From: Chitinimonas prasina
GTDB taxonomy: Bacteria; Pseudomonadota; Gammaproteobacteria; Burkholderiales; Chitinimonadaceae
DNA: 64,000 bases
Assembly (NCBI RefSeq): GCF_030160395.1
Contig: NZ_BSOG01000001.1
Span: 1,020,117-1,084,116, forward strand
Direction: 5' to 3'
Part shown: positions 49,699 through 58,671 of the stretch, one piece after another
Position numbering within the stretch: position 1 is the stretch's first letter
How the letters are laid out: each line of letters opens with the position of its first letter
Notes under the pieces: model-generated
Seen by the model: only the letters and a program-made list of their open reading frames with translations
Databases searched by the model: none
Told to the model about the DNA's origin: nothing
Program-made: the position numbers and the translations under genes

Positions 49699-51981
49699 AT
49701 GGACAGAGGTAGACAGACCCACCGCCATGCCTTGCTGCTGGCTAGCAAACTGACACTTGCCTGCATGACTGCCATGGCCACCGTGGGCAGCGGCTGGGCC
49801 GCGGAAACCGCTGCCGTGCAGCAGCAATACCAGATCCCCGCCGGCGCACTGGCCAGCCAGCTCAAGCAGTTCATCCGGCAATCGGGCGTCCAGGTGACGG
49901 TGGAAGAATCCCTGCTCAAGAATCTGAATGGCCAGGCCGTACAGGGCAGCCACACCCCGCAAGCCGCTCTGACCGCCCTGCTGGCGGGTACCGGCCTGCA
50001 TATTGCGGTCCAGGGCAATGGCCGCTTTACGCTGTACACGGCCGAAGGCGAGTTGGCCACCATCACGGTGACCGGCGAGAAGATCAACCGTTCGCTGCAG
50101 GAAACCACCACGGCGGTAACCGTGCTGCGCGGCCGCGATGTCGACCAGGGCGGCTTGCGCTCGGTCTACGACGTCGTCAACCGTGCGCCCAATGTAAGCT
50201 TCAACGGCGCCGGCATTCCCAATATGCGCGGCATCTCCGGCACAGGCCCATCGACCGGCGTCTTCTCCTTTGTCTCCGGCGCCCGTCCGCGCGTCAGCAC
50301 CTCGGTCGACGGCGTCTCCGAGAGCTGGTCCGGCCAGCGCTATGTCGATGCCGGCCTGTGGGATATCGCCCAGGTCGAAGTCATGGCCGGCCCGCAGTCC
50401 ACCACCCAGGGCCGCAATACCATAGGCGGCGCCATTGTCGTCAACACCAAGGACCCAAGCTTCCAGTGGGAAGGCGCGGCGCGCATCGGCTACGAGAACC
50501 AGGACGGCAAGACCCTGCTGGCCGGCGTGGTATCCGGCCCCCTGGTCGAGGACGAACTGGCCTTCCGTGTTGCCGCCGAAGGGCTGCGCGGCCACGGTTT
50601 CATCGACTATCCCGGCAACTGGCCGTGGGATCCCTCCGAAATCCGCCGCAACAATGTGCGCGCCAAACTGCTTTGGCTGCCCAAGGACGCCCCCCAGCTA
50701 TCGGCCAAGCTGACCGTGTCCCATCGCGCCAACAAGGGCGAGTACCTCAACACCGTCGATGGCAACTTCTTCGACCACCAGTTCCGTGGCATCGCCTCGA
50801 ACACCCGCTACCAGGATTCCGCCAATACCACCGTCAGTACCGATATCAGTTATGAGTTCTCGCCCGTACTGACCGGCCACTTCCTCTACAGCCGTGGCAA
50901 CTACGATGCAAACTTCCAGGAATCCGGCCCCGATCGCTTCTCGCTCAAGCTGGATGAAGACAGCAATACCCTGGAATCGCGGCTGGTCTACGACGCCAGG
51001 GATAGCGGCGTTCGCGGCGTGATCGGCCTGTTCTACTACGATCGCCACCAAGACCTCTATGCCGGCCCCGATGGCTTCGAGGGCGATGACAAGGTCAAGA
51101 CGATGGCGCTGTACGGTGAATCCACCATCGCGCTAGGCAGCAAGCTGGATCTGATTCTGGGCGGCCGCATCGAACGAGAGGAACAGGACCGCGACGTCAT
51201 GGCCTGGCCGGGACGCCCCTGGGCCGGCCATATCCGGACCGATATCGGCGAAACCATGCTGCTGCCCAAGCTGGGACTCAGCTACCGGCTGTCGCCCGAA
51301 ACCACCCTGGGCTTCACTGCCCGCAAAGGCTATAACCCCGGCGCCGGCAGCATCGACTGGATCACCAGCGAGTTCTACGAGTACGGCAAGGAAGAGGTCA
51401 GCACCTATGAGCTGAGCACCCGTTCGGTCTTGCTGGACAAACGCCTGAACCTCAACACCAACCTTTTCTTCAACCGCTACGACGACTATCAGGCCCTGCT
51501 GAACCGCCGCTTCGTCAACATCCCCAAGGGCCGCAGCTACGGCCTGGAAATCAGCCTCAACGGCATGGCCACCCGCACCCTGGAGCTGTTCGGCTCGCTG
51601 GGCCTGCTCAATACCAAGGTCACCGGCGCACCCGCCGGCAGCCCGGCCATCCTGGGCAATCACTTCAACTACGCCCCCAGGCTGACCGCCAACCTGGGCT
51701 TCAAGCAGCGCTTCGACAGTGGCTGGTTTGTCGGTGCCGATCTCAACCGCACCGGTGACTACTACTCGGAGATCGACAACAACCCGGCATTCAAGGCCGG
51801 CGGCTACACCGTCGTCAACCTTAATGCCGGCTACGCGGCCAGCAGCTACACGGTAAGGGCCTATATGAAAAACGCAACCGACGAAGACGTGCTCTATCAC
51901 GTCAACACCGGCCGCAGTTCCAATATCGGCACCGTGGGCCAGCCGAGAACCGCCGGCATCACGCTGGACTACCGCTACTGA
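49699..51981 (+). CDS. TonB-dependent ferric-siderophore receptor with STN domain
   Basis: A 760-residue outer-membrane receptor. A signal peptide (about 1-34, ending SGWA) is followed by a secretin/TonB N-terminal (STN) signalling domain (about 45-115; IPAGALASQLKQFIRQSGVQ). A TonB-box region (TITVTGEKI) and plug (about 130-245; VEVMAGPQSTTQGRNTIGGA) precede a beta-barrel ending in an aromatic residue (LDYRY). STN domains normally touch a FecR-type anti-sigma factor, yet no FecI/FecR pair is in the window. The context makes it the receptor for the siderophore made here. A terminator follows the stop. Confidence 0.93.
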   Translation: MDRGRQTHRHALLLASKLTLACMTAMATVGSGWAAETAAVQQQYQIPAGALASQLKQFIRQSGVQVTVEESLLKNLNGQAVQGSHTPQAALTALLAGTGLHIAVQGNGRFTLYTAEGELATITVTGEKINRSLQETTTAVTVLRGRDVDQGGLRSVYDVVNRAPNVSFNGAGIPNMRGISGTGPSTGVFSFVSGARPRVSTSVDGVSESWSGQRYVDAGLWDIAQVEVMAGPQSTTQGRNTIGGAIVVNTKDPSFQWEGAARIGYENQDGKTLLAGVVSGPLVEDELAFRVAAEGLRGHGFIDYPGNWPWDPSEIRRNNVRAKLLWLPKDAPQLSAKLTVSHRANKGEYLNTVDGNFFDHQFRGIASNTRYQDSANTTVSTDISYEFSPVLTGHFLYSRGNYDANFQESGPDRFSLKLDEDSNTLESRLVYDARDSGVRGVIGLFYYDRHQDLYAGPDGFEGDDKVKTMALYGESTIALGSKLDLILGGRIEREEQDRDVMAWPGRPWAGHIRTDIGETMLLPKLGLSYRLSPETTLGFTARKGYNPGAGSIDWITSEFYEYGKEEVSTYELSTRSVLLDKRLNLNTNLFFNRYDDYQALLNRRFVNIPKGRSYGLEISLNGMATRTLELFGSLGLLNTKVTGAPAGSPAILGNHFNYAPRLTANLGFKQRFDSGWFVGADLNRTGDYYSEIDNNPAFKAGGYTVVNLNAGYAASSYTVRAYMKNATDEDVLYHVNTGRSSNIGTVGQPRTAGITLDYRY

Positions 51982-51993
51982 TACCCAGCCAGG

Positions 51994-52023
51994 CCACCGC
52001 CCTCCCTAAGGTGGTGGTCTTTT
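51994..52023 (+). terminator. intrinsic terminator after the receptor gene
   Basis: CCACCGCC pairs with GGTGGTGG (one G-T wobble) around an eight-base loop and is followed by TCTTTT, 13 bases after the receptor stop codon. Some readthrough into the reductase gene is possible. Confidence 0.7.
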
Positions 52024-52067
52024 GGGTGCATCCCTAAGAGCCGCTACTCCACAGACAGGATTCCTCC

Positions 52068-52880
52068 ATGACACCCTCCACACCACTGACCGTAGAACGC
52101 CTGCGGCATCCCCTGAAGTTCAGGCTGCTGCAGGTACGCCGGGTCGTTCGCCTTTCGCCCTATATGGTGTGCATCACCTTTACCGGCGACGACCTGGCCG
52201 ATTTCATCTCGGCCTCGTTCGACGATCACCTCAAGGTCTTTCTGCCCCACCCCGGCGAAACCGCACCCGCCCTGCCGACCCTGGGCCCGGATGGCCCCGT
52301 CTACCCCCAGGGCCGCAGCAAGCCCATCACCCGCGACTACACCCCACGGCGCTACGATGCCGCCACCGGCGAACTGGACATCGAATTCGTGCTGCACGAT
52401 GCGGGACCAGCAACCCTCTGGGCCGCGCAAGCCCAGCCAGGGCAATGCATAGGCATAGGCGGGCCACGTGGCTCCTTCGTGATTCCCACCGGCTATGACT
52501 GGCACCTGCTGGTCGGCGACGAAAGCGCCCTGCCCGCCATTGCCCGCAGGCTGGAGGAGCTACCCGCCGGCTGCCAGGCCCATGCCTTCCTGTCTGTCGG
52601 CCACGAGGCGGCTCGGCTCACGCTGCAGAGCGCCGCCCAACTGCACCTTACCTGGCTAACGGCAGACAGCCCCCATAGACAGGCGGACAGCATGCTCGCC
52701 GCCCTGCAGCAATGGGCCACCCCTACAGGCCAGGGCTATGCCTGGGTAGCCGGCGAATTGGCTATGGTCAGGGCCGTACGCAGCCTGCTGCTGGAGCGGG
52801 GGTGGGACAAGGCACGGGTGCGCGCCGCAAGCTACTGGAAACAAGGCGAGATGGCCTCGCACGAGACGCTGGACGACTGA
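52068..52880 (+). CDS. siderophore-interacting protein (FAD-dependent ferric-siderophore reductase)
   Basis: A 270-residue ViuB/YqjH-type protein. The N-terminal FAD-binding barrel has RDYTPRRYD (flavin-binding R-x-Y-T), followed by GGPRGSFVIP, and a C-terminal NAD(P)H-binding half has LLVGDESALPA and WVAGELAMVRAVR. It reduces ferric to ferrous iron in the cytoplasm and so complements Fes in releasing iron. The ATG has AGGA about eight bases upstream. It is the last gene of the siderophore locus on this side. Confidence 0.92.
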   Translation: MTPSTPLTVERLRHPLKFRLLQVRRVVRLSPYMVCITFTGDDLADFISASFDDHLKVFLPHPGETAPALPTLGPDGPVYPQGRSKPITRDYTPRRYDAATGELDIEFVLHDAGPATLWAAQAQPGQCIGIGGPRGSFVIPTGYDWHLLVGDESALPAIARRLEELPAGCQAHAFLSVGHEAARLTLQSAAQLHLTWLTADSPHRQADSMLAALQQWATPTGQGYAWVAGELAMVRAVRSLLLERGWDKARVRAASYWKQGEMASHETLDD

Positions 52881-52999
52881 TACCGCCTGGGCGCGGGTAG
52901 CATCTGGAACGTTGAGCTGAACGCAGCCATGTCCCACACGAGACAAAGGCTGCCCGAATACACCGTACCCGGTATCTAGAGGCCAGGCGTCGCGCAAGC

Positions 53000-53029
53000 C
53001 TGCTGCCAGGCAAGGTCGCCTGGCAGCAG
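53000..53029. terminator. strong inverted repeat between the siderophore locus and the right-hand operon
   Basis: A perfect 12-bp stem (CTGCTGCCAGGC with GCCTGGCAGCAG) with a six-base loop lies in the gap between the convergent siderophore-interacting protein and MFS genes. There is no T-run on either side; the position suggests a bidirectional terminator separating two transcription units. Confidence 0.6.
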
Positions 53030-53050
53030 CAGAGGGCGTCTACTAGACGA

Positions 53051-54250
53051 TCAGCCCGCCTCTTTCTGTGCGACCAAGGCAGTTGCTGCCTCAGATTCAC
53101 GACGGCCACTGAGGTAGCTGAAGACCGCCGCCGAGGAGGCGATGGCTGCAACGATGTACCAGTTGATACCAGGGATGGCAACGTGGCGCGACAGGTCGAA
53201 TAACAGGCCCGCCATAAAGGTGCCAACCATATTGCCGAAGCTGCGGAAGAAATGCATCGCGCCCATGGCCTTGGCCAGGCGGTCGCTGGGGATCTTGGCC
53301 GATACCCACAGATCGAACGAAGGGGTAAAGAGGATATCGCCGACAATCACCAGGAAGCAGCCCAGTACCACCCAGCTTGCGGTAATACCGGCACCGAACA
53401 ACAGGTAGGCGCAGGCCATGCCGGCAAATGCGACAGCCATCACCGTACCTGGCTGGAAGCGTTGGTTGAAAAAGCGGAACAGGGGGTACTGCAGGATCAG
53501 TATGCAGATGCCGGTAATCCAGAATGGCGCTGTCAGCGGTATCTCCTTCACATAGGCCTGCATATGCAGCGGCATGCCCACGATGAAATTGATGGAGAGA
53601 AACCAGAACAAGCTGGACAGCAGGAAATACTGCGTGCCATTACCCGCCTGCAGGCCGCTGAGTATCTTGGTATTGACCAAGGGTGCGCCAGGATTGGTGG
53701 CGGGACTGCTGGGGATGAAGAAGAATGCCGCCAGGCAATACAGCATGAACAGCCCGAATACCACCGCAAACACGGTCGCCATATGAGCGCCAGTGAATAT
53801 GCCACCGATCAGCGCACCGGCAATGGCGCCCAGCTGACAGGCCATCTGGAACGAGGAGAAAGCCTTGGGCCGGTCTGCCTCGGGGAAGGTACCGAGAATG
53901 TTTTTCAGGCCAGGGAAAGATAGGCCCGAGCCAAAGCCGACGAAGAAAGCCAGCAGGCTGTAGAAGGCAACACCTTCGGCGTAGGCCATCAGGCCCAGTG
54001 CCACGGCCTCCACCGCGATACCGGCAACAATGCTGTTACGCAGGCCGGTACGGGCAGCGAAGCCCTCGTAGCAAAAGGTGGCGCTCAGCCGGCCGACATA
54101 GGTCATGAACATGACGAAGCCAGCCCAGAAACCACTGTAGGTGACCCCCAGGGTAGAAACCAGATGGGGAAAGTAGATGAAGTTGCCGATATGGGCCAAT
54201 GCGATACCCGCATTGATACCAAACAGCGTCCTTTTCAGGCTAGGTGTCAT
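53051..54250 (-). CDS. MFS transporter
   Basis: A 399-residue major facilitator with about 12 hydrophobic segments and no soluble extension. Loop motifs such as GRLSATFCYEGFAARTGLR (loop 2-3) fit the superfamily, but I do not recognise the subfamily. It is the last gene of the right-hand operon, its ATG overlapping the amidohydrolase stop. Export of, or self-protection against, the operon's product is the simplest role; uptake of a precursor is an alternative. Confidence 0.85.
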   Translation of the reverse strand: MTPSLKRTLFGINAGIALAHIGNFIYFPHLVSTLGVTYSGFWAGFVMFMTYVGRLSATFCYEGFAARTGLRNSIVAGIAVEAVALGLMAYAEGVAFYSLLAFFVGFGSGLSFPGLKNILGTFPEADRPKAFSSFQMACQLGAIAGALIGGIFTGAHMATVFAVVFGLFMLYCLAAFFFIPSSPATNPGAPLVNTKILSGLQAGNGTQYFLLSSLFWFLSINFIVGMPLHMQAYVKEIPLTAPFWITGICILILQYPLFRFFNQRFQPGTVMAVAFAGMACAYLLFGAGITASWVVLGCFLVIVGDILFTPSFDLWVSAKIPSDRLAKAMGAMHFFRSFGNMVGTFMAGLLFDLSRHVAIPGINWYIVAAIASSAAVFSYLSGRRESEAATALVAQKEAG

Positions 54251-55629
54251 AGCGTGATTTTTCCTTGTGTTGGGGACGCACGCAGCGCCTGGATAGTCTT
54301 GACAACCTGCTGGCGATCAACTGGGATGCCACGGATCAACGTGGCATCGGGCAATCCGCCCGCGGCATGGCCGTGTCTGGAAAAGAGATTGAAGGTGGCC
54401 GCCGCCCCCACGCGCAATGGGTGGGCTGGCGAGGCATGACCTGCCATGCGGTCAAAGAACTGCCGCCCGGCGACGGTAGCGACCGTTTGCAGTGGCAGGT
54501 TGGCAGCGTCGGGTCGCGCGCTCAGCAGGCGTAGCTCGCCCAACAGACTGTAACCATGGAAACAGCCGCTATTGCCCGCATCGGTTCCTGTCAGCAGCAT
54601 GCCCCGCTCAAGGGCGGCGAGACTGTTCTGGCGCATGGTCTCCACTGCACGGGTACGGGATTCCTGGCAGTTACGCTTGATACCGAAAGGCTCATCGATA
54701 CCGGCCACGAAATCCAGGTTCCGGGTGTCCTGGGTATCCGAGAACCCCGGGCGGCCGTACTCATCGAGGAATTCCTCGCGCCGCAGCACCATGGGCCGCA
54801 AACCACTGAGCGTGGACACAAAGCAGCTGCCGCTCAGTTGCTGCCAGTCTGCGTCGGACAGCACCTCGTCCCGCACAGCATGGGCGAAATAGCGGAAGCC
54901 AAAGTGGTGCGCCAGCATGACTTCGTCGCGGGTATTGCAGTCGAGGACACAGCTGATGCCCCGCGCGCTCGCCACCTGGGCCAGCGCTGCCAGCATCTCG
55001 GGCGATATCCGGGAGAAGCGAGGGCTGCCACCGGGCTGTTCCACGCCATTGGTGAACATCACCTTGAGAAAGGTGGCGCCCAGATGCCGGTTGCCTTCCA
55101 GGATCACGTCGAGATCGTGCTTGCCGCCCAGCATGAAGACAGGCGCGGGGAACTCGCTGCCATGCCCTATCTTGCCGTCGTAACCGCACATGGCCGTCAC
55201 GGCATAACCGCAATGGACCACCTCCGGATAGGGCAGCGTAGCCTGTGCGGCGCTACGCTCCCAGGCGGCCTTCACCAGTGGAAAGCCAAACATGTCCACG
55301 ACATGGGCCACACCGTGGTACAGGTACTGCATGGCCATAATAGCCGGGTCATCCAGGCTGTCGTCGAAGTTCGGCGGGAGTGCGAAATGGGCGTGGCACT
55401 CGGTATAGGCCGGCCACAAGGTCGGCACATCCGCCAGCCCCCCCGGGCCAGCACTGTCCGCCCGCTCCCCCGCAGGCTGGATGCTGGCAAACAGGCCCTC
55501 CTCCACCGTCACATCAAATATCGTGTCGGCATCGATGCACGGAATCGCCACCCGGCGGACGGACCTTCGCCCATCCGCCGGGATGCTGCCGGCGGTCTGT
55601 CCTGCGTCTGGTGTGGCCAGTTCCATCAT
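54247..55629 (-). CDS. amidohydrolase-superfamily protein
   Basis: A 460-residue protein of the imidazolonepropionase/prolidase-like amidohydrolase group. Visible metal-site elements are HAH (79-81), a candidate carboxylated lysine K189 (ATFLKVMF), H250 in FAHAV and D350 in LTGTDAG. The position usually holding the first metal His after strand 5 reads VLDCNT (D230), which is atypical. It may hydrolyse an amide or cyclic amide in the operon's product, or release a protecting group. It is coupled by ATGA to the genes on both sides. The specific substrate is unknown. Confidence 0.8.
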   Translation of the reverse strand: MMELATPDAGQTAGSIPADGRRSVRRVAIPCIDADTIFDVTVEEGLFASIQPAGERADSAGPGGLADVPTLWPAYTECHAHFALPPNFDDSLDDPAIMAMQYLYHGVAHVVDMFGFPLVKAAWERSAAQATLPYPEVVHCGYAVTAMCGYDGKIGHGSEFPAPVFMLGGKHDLDVILEGNRHLGATFLKVMFTNGVEQPGGSPRFSRISPEMLAALAQVASARGISCVLDCNTRDEVMLAHHFGFRYFAHAVRDEVLSDADWQQLSGSCFVSTLSGLRPMVLRREEFLDEYGRPGFSDTQDTRNLDFVAGIDEPFGIKRNCQESRTRAVETMRQNSLAALERGMLLTGTDAGNSGCFHGYSLLGELRLLSARPDAANLPLQTVATVAGRQFFDRMAGHASPAHPLRVGAAATFNLFSRHGHAAGGLPDATLIRGIPVDRQQVVKTIQALRASPTQGKITL

Positions 55630-56879
55630 CGCGCCACGCCGACGTTGACTGCCAGATGGATGTTATCGAGGGCAGCCTCACAGCGCTCAGTCGCCTCATC
55701 GCGGCTGCTGCCTGTAAATACCAAGTGGCCCAGCCAGTCGAAGTTGCTCTTGGACAGACGCGACACCGCACGGCCCTTGGCGCGATAGCTCAGGGCATCG
55801 TGATAGCCGGGCAGGCTCTTGAGTGCGCCGAGGTCGATCTCTGCCAGGGTGCCATCCACGGGCGACCCAAACCAACGTACGCTTGCCACCAGCTCACCCG
55901 GTAGCGGATGCTCGGGGGTTTCGCCCAAGGCCTGGCGTATCACCTCCAGATAAGGATCCACGCCGCTGGAGATCTTCATCAGGCCAGGCACAATACCGCC
56001 GATGAGGCGGCCATTGACCTCGCATAGCACCGGACCGTCCTTGCTCAGCAGGTATTCGGTATGGATAAAGCCAAAGTCGATGCCCAGATGGCGCAGCACC
56101 TGCTCGTTCATGGCGAACAGCTCATCCTGCAGGGGGTGGCCGCTAAAATAGGTAGCGCCCATTTCGATGAAGTACGGAAAGCCGCTGAGGCAGCGGTCGG
56201 TGATGCCCAGGTTCACGATCTTGCCGCCCTGGTGCACACAGGCTTCCACCGACACCAGCTCGCCTTCGACAAACTCTTCGACCAGGATGTCGGGTATGCG
56301 GACCACACCACGGCCGTAATCAGCCACCTTGGCCAGGTCTTCCAGATAGCGGGCCAGTTCTGCCTCGTTGGTCAAATGCAGCACATGCAGGCTGGCAGTA
56401 CCGTCGGAAGGCTTGATCACGCAGGGGAAACCGATCTCACGGACGGCCGCTTCGATCTGCTCCGGGCTCTGGACATGGACAAAGCGCGGCTGGCGTATAC
56501 CCGTACCGGCCAGGGTCAGGCGGGTGCGGTGCTTGTGGCGGGCATTGAGGGCACCGTCCACGCTCATGCCGGGCAAGCCCAGTGCACGGGCAGCCGAAGC
56601 GGCATGCACGGTATGGTATTCGCTATAGGTTGCCACGCCATGCACCGGCTTTTCTGCATGCACGCGCTTGACCAGAGCTTCCAGGGCCTCAATGGAAAAA
56701 GCATCGGCCGCTTTCAGCACCTGGCAGCGCGGATGCTCGAAGGCAGGCTTGGCGAGCGGGGAAGCGTTCAGATAGAAGTCGGGATCGGCCGAGACCAGCG
56801 TGACGTCGTGGCCGAGTTCCAGCGCGTTTGCAATGCCAGCAACACCATTGGGGTTGCATTCAATCATCAGGATATGCAT
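55626..56879 (-). CDS. ATP-grasp carboxylate-amine ligase
   Basis: A 417-residue stand-alone ATP-grasp enzyme: N-terminal Rossmann-like part (MHILMIECNPNGVAGIANAL), the ATP-binding GFPCVIKPSDGTASLHVL (about 150-167) and the Mg/ATP residues in VLCEVNGRLIGGIVPG (about 285-300). Such ligases join amino acids through an acyl phosphate, as in L-amino-acid ligases and carnosine synthase. It is distinct from the LysX-like ligase at the right end. Here it probably couples the unusual amino acid made by the operon to another amino acid or acid. Its ATG (GAGGAA upstream) overlaps the end of the transketolase gene. Confidence 0.85.
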   Translation of the reverse strand: MHILMIECNPNGVAGIANALELGHDVTLVSADPDFYLNASPLAKPAFEHPRCQVLKAADAFSIEALEALVKRVHAEKPVHGVATYSEYHTVHAASAARALGLPGMSVDGALNARHKHRTRLTLAGTGIRQPRFVHVQSPEQIEAAVREIGFPCVIKPSDGTASLHVLHLTNEAELARYLEDLAKVADYGRGVVRIPDILVEEFVEGELVSVEACVHQGGKIVNLGITDRCLSGFPYFIEMGATYFSGHPLQDELFAMNEQVLRHLGIDFGFIHTEYLLSKDGPVLCEVNGRLIGGIVPGLMKISSGVDPYLEVIRQALGETPEHPLPGELVASVRWFGSPVDGTLAEIDLGALKSLPGYHDALSYRAKGRAVSRLSKSNFDWLGHLVFTGSSRDEATERCEAALDNIHLAVNVGVAR

Positions 56880-57847
56880 GTGAGTTCCTCGCTCTTAGTG
56901 AGACTTGCTTGGTTAGACGCCGACCCGAGGGGCTCGGCTGTGATTTGTGCGATACGATCCAGCAGCGCTTCGGACGAGAAGCCCAGCGATGCCAATACTT
57001 CCTCGTGGCTACCACCAGTGCCGGGCCAAGCCTGTCCGCAGTTGAATGAATAAACCTGGCAGGTGGGCATCAGCAGCGCCAGCGCCGCGCCTATGCCACC
57101 CATGGGACGATGTTCTTCCACGACCAGCACAGCCCGGAATCGGCCAGCCAGCACAGCGGCAGCCTGCGACAGCGCGGCTTGATCGAGCTGGCACAGATGG
57201 GCGTGCACGATATCGCTGCGCTGCTCGCAGGCCGCCAGGGCGGCCACGGTACCCATCTCGCCGACGGATACCACGCAGAGACTGTCAGCCGTCCTGCCTT
57301 CCTCGTGCTGCCAGGTGATGCCGTGCTCATCACGGCGGCCTTCGATGCTGGCATAGGCGCCATTACGACCCAGCCGCATATAGAAGGGCCCATCGGTGGT
57401 CGCCATCAGACGGACCATCTCCCGTGTCTCCTCCTCGCCGTAGGGTGCCAGGATGCGTACACCCGGGAAGGCCTGCACCACAGCCAGGTCTTCCAGGCAA
57501 TGGTGGGTGGTGCCGAACCAGCCACCAGCCACGCCGGCATAGGGGGCAACGATCTTGACGTTGGCGACCATATAGCCCAGCGATAACTTGATGCTCTCGG
57601 CCGCACGCAATACCGCGAACGGCGCGAACGTGCTGAAGAACGGCGTATAGCCGCTGAATGCCATGGCTGTGGCGCAATCTATGGCTGCCGCCTCGGCGAT
57701 GCCCAGGTTGAAGAACCGATCAGGAAAGGCTTCCTGAAAGGGGTGCTTGGCTCCGCCGAGGTCAGCCTCCAGGCAGACAATGCCGGGGTGCTCCTGCGCC
57801 AGGCGGGTCAGTTCATCCCGGTAGGCAATGCGTCCTGCGAGACTCAT
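56867..57847 (-). CDS. transketolase-like, C-terminal subunit
   Basis: A 326-residue protein with the pyrimidine-binding (PYR) and C-terminal domains of split transketolases. It includes FFNLGIAEAAAIDCATAMAF with the activating glutamate, a mid-region (FSTFAPFAVLRAAESIKLSL) and a C-terminal VVEEHRPMGGIGAALA. With the N-terminal subunit next door it forms the thiamine diphosphate active site that moves a two-carbon ketol unit. The start at 57847 overlaps the partner's stop (ATGA). In an operon with carrier-protein-type lysine/arginine enzymes, the acceptor is probably a carrier-bound semialdehyde rather than a sugar. Confidence 0.9.
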   Translation of the reverse strand: MSLAGRIAYRDELTRLAQEHPGIVCLEADLGGAKHPFQEAFPDRFFNLGIAEAAAIDCATAMAFSGYTPFFSTFAPFAVLRAAESIKLSLGYMVANVKIVAPYAGVAGGWFGTTHHCLEDLAVVQAFPGVRILAPYGEEETREMVRLMATTDGPFYMRLGRNGAYASIEGRRDEHGITWQHEEGRTADSLCVVSVGEMGTVAALAACEQRSDIVHAHLCQLDQAALSQAAAVLAGRFRAVLVVEEHRPMGGIGAALALLMPTCQVYSFNCGQAWPGTGGSHEEVLASLGFSSEALLDRIAQITAEPLGSASNQASLTKSEELTCIS

Positions 57848-58671
57848 ACCACGGCCTCCTTCCACTTATGCGCCAGCGCGGGACGCAGCACCGCGTAATG
57901 GCAGGATGGGTTGTTCTCGATGGCCGGGACACCCTTGCCCTTGACTGTGTTGGCAATGATGGCCAGTGGCTGGCCGCCGTGATGGTCATGGGCACGGATG
58001 ACGTCGACCATGGCCTGCACATCGTGGCCATCCAGCTCCACCACGCAGAAGCCAAAACCTTGCAAGCGCAGATCCAGCCGGTTCAGTGGCGATATATCCG
58101 CCACCGCGCCATCGTTCTGCCCGCCGTTGCGATCCACCACCATGACGAAATTACCCAGCTGTTGGGCACTGGCCAGCTGGAATGCCTCCCAGCACAAGCC
58201 CTCCTGCAGCTCGCCGTCTCCCGCCACAACCAGCGCGCGGCGCAGGTCGCCCTTCATCTTGCGCGCCAGCGCCCAACCCACTGCATAGGCCACGCCATGG
58301 CCCAAGCTGCCGGTTGAGAAACGCACGCCTGGTATCTTGTGGTTGGGATGGCCGGTCAGGATGGAGCCCTTGGCCCCGTAGCTGGCTACCGGGTCATCCG
58401 CCAACTCGCCCAGGTGGTACATGACGGCGTACAGCCCGGCTGCCGCATGCCCCTTGCTCAGGATCACCTCGTCACCTTGCTCTCGATCGCTGCAGGCAAA
58501 GGCCGCCAGCAGTATGTCGGCGACCGACAGGCTGCCGCCGATATGGCAGCCTGTCGGTGTGGCCGCCAGATCGACTATGGTTCGCCTTATCTTCTGCTGC
58601 AGTGGCGCCCATTGGGCAGCGTGCCGGGGTGCCTGCATATCGCTATCTTCGATGCGTGTCTGCATGTTCAT
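57844..58671 (-). CDS. transketolase-like, N-terminal (thiamine-binding) subunit
   Basis: A 275-residue subunit carrying the thiamine-diphosphate motif GDGELQEGLCWEAFQLAS (about 151-168) plus substrate/cofactor loops CHIGGSLSVADIL, LSKGHAAAGLYAV and STGSLGHGVAYAVG. It matches the first half of a transketolase; the second half is the adjacent gene. Its ATG overlaps the stop of the kinase-deacetylase fusion gene. Split transketolase pairs recur in secondary-metabolite clusters, including amino-group-carrier-protein pathways. Confidence 0.9.
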   Translation of the reverse strand: MNMQTRIEDSDMQAPRHAAQWAPLQQKIRRTIVDLAATPTGCHIGGSLSVADILLAAFACSDREQGDEVILSKGHAAAGLYAVMYHLGELADDPVASYGAKGSILTGHPNHKIPGVRFSTGSLGHGVAYAVGWALARKMKGDLRRALVVAGDGELQEGLCWEAFQLASAQQLGNFVMVVDRNGGQNDGAVADISPLNRLDLRLQGFGFCVVELDGHDVQAMVDVIRAHDHHGGQPLAIIANTVKGKGVPAIENNPSCHYAVLRPALAHKWKEAVV

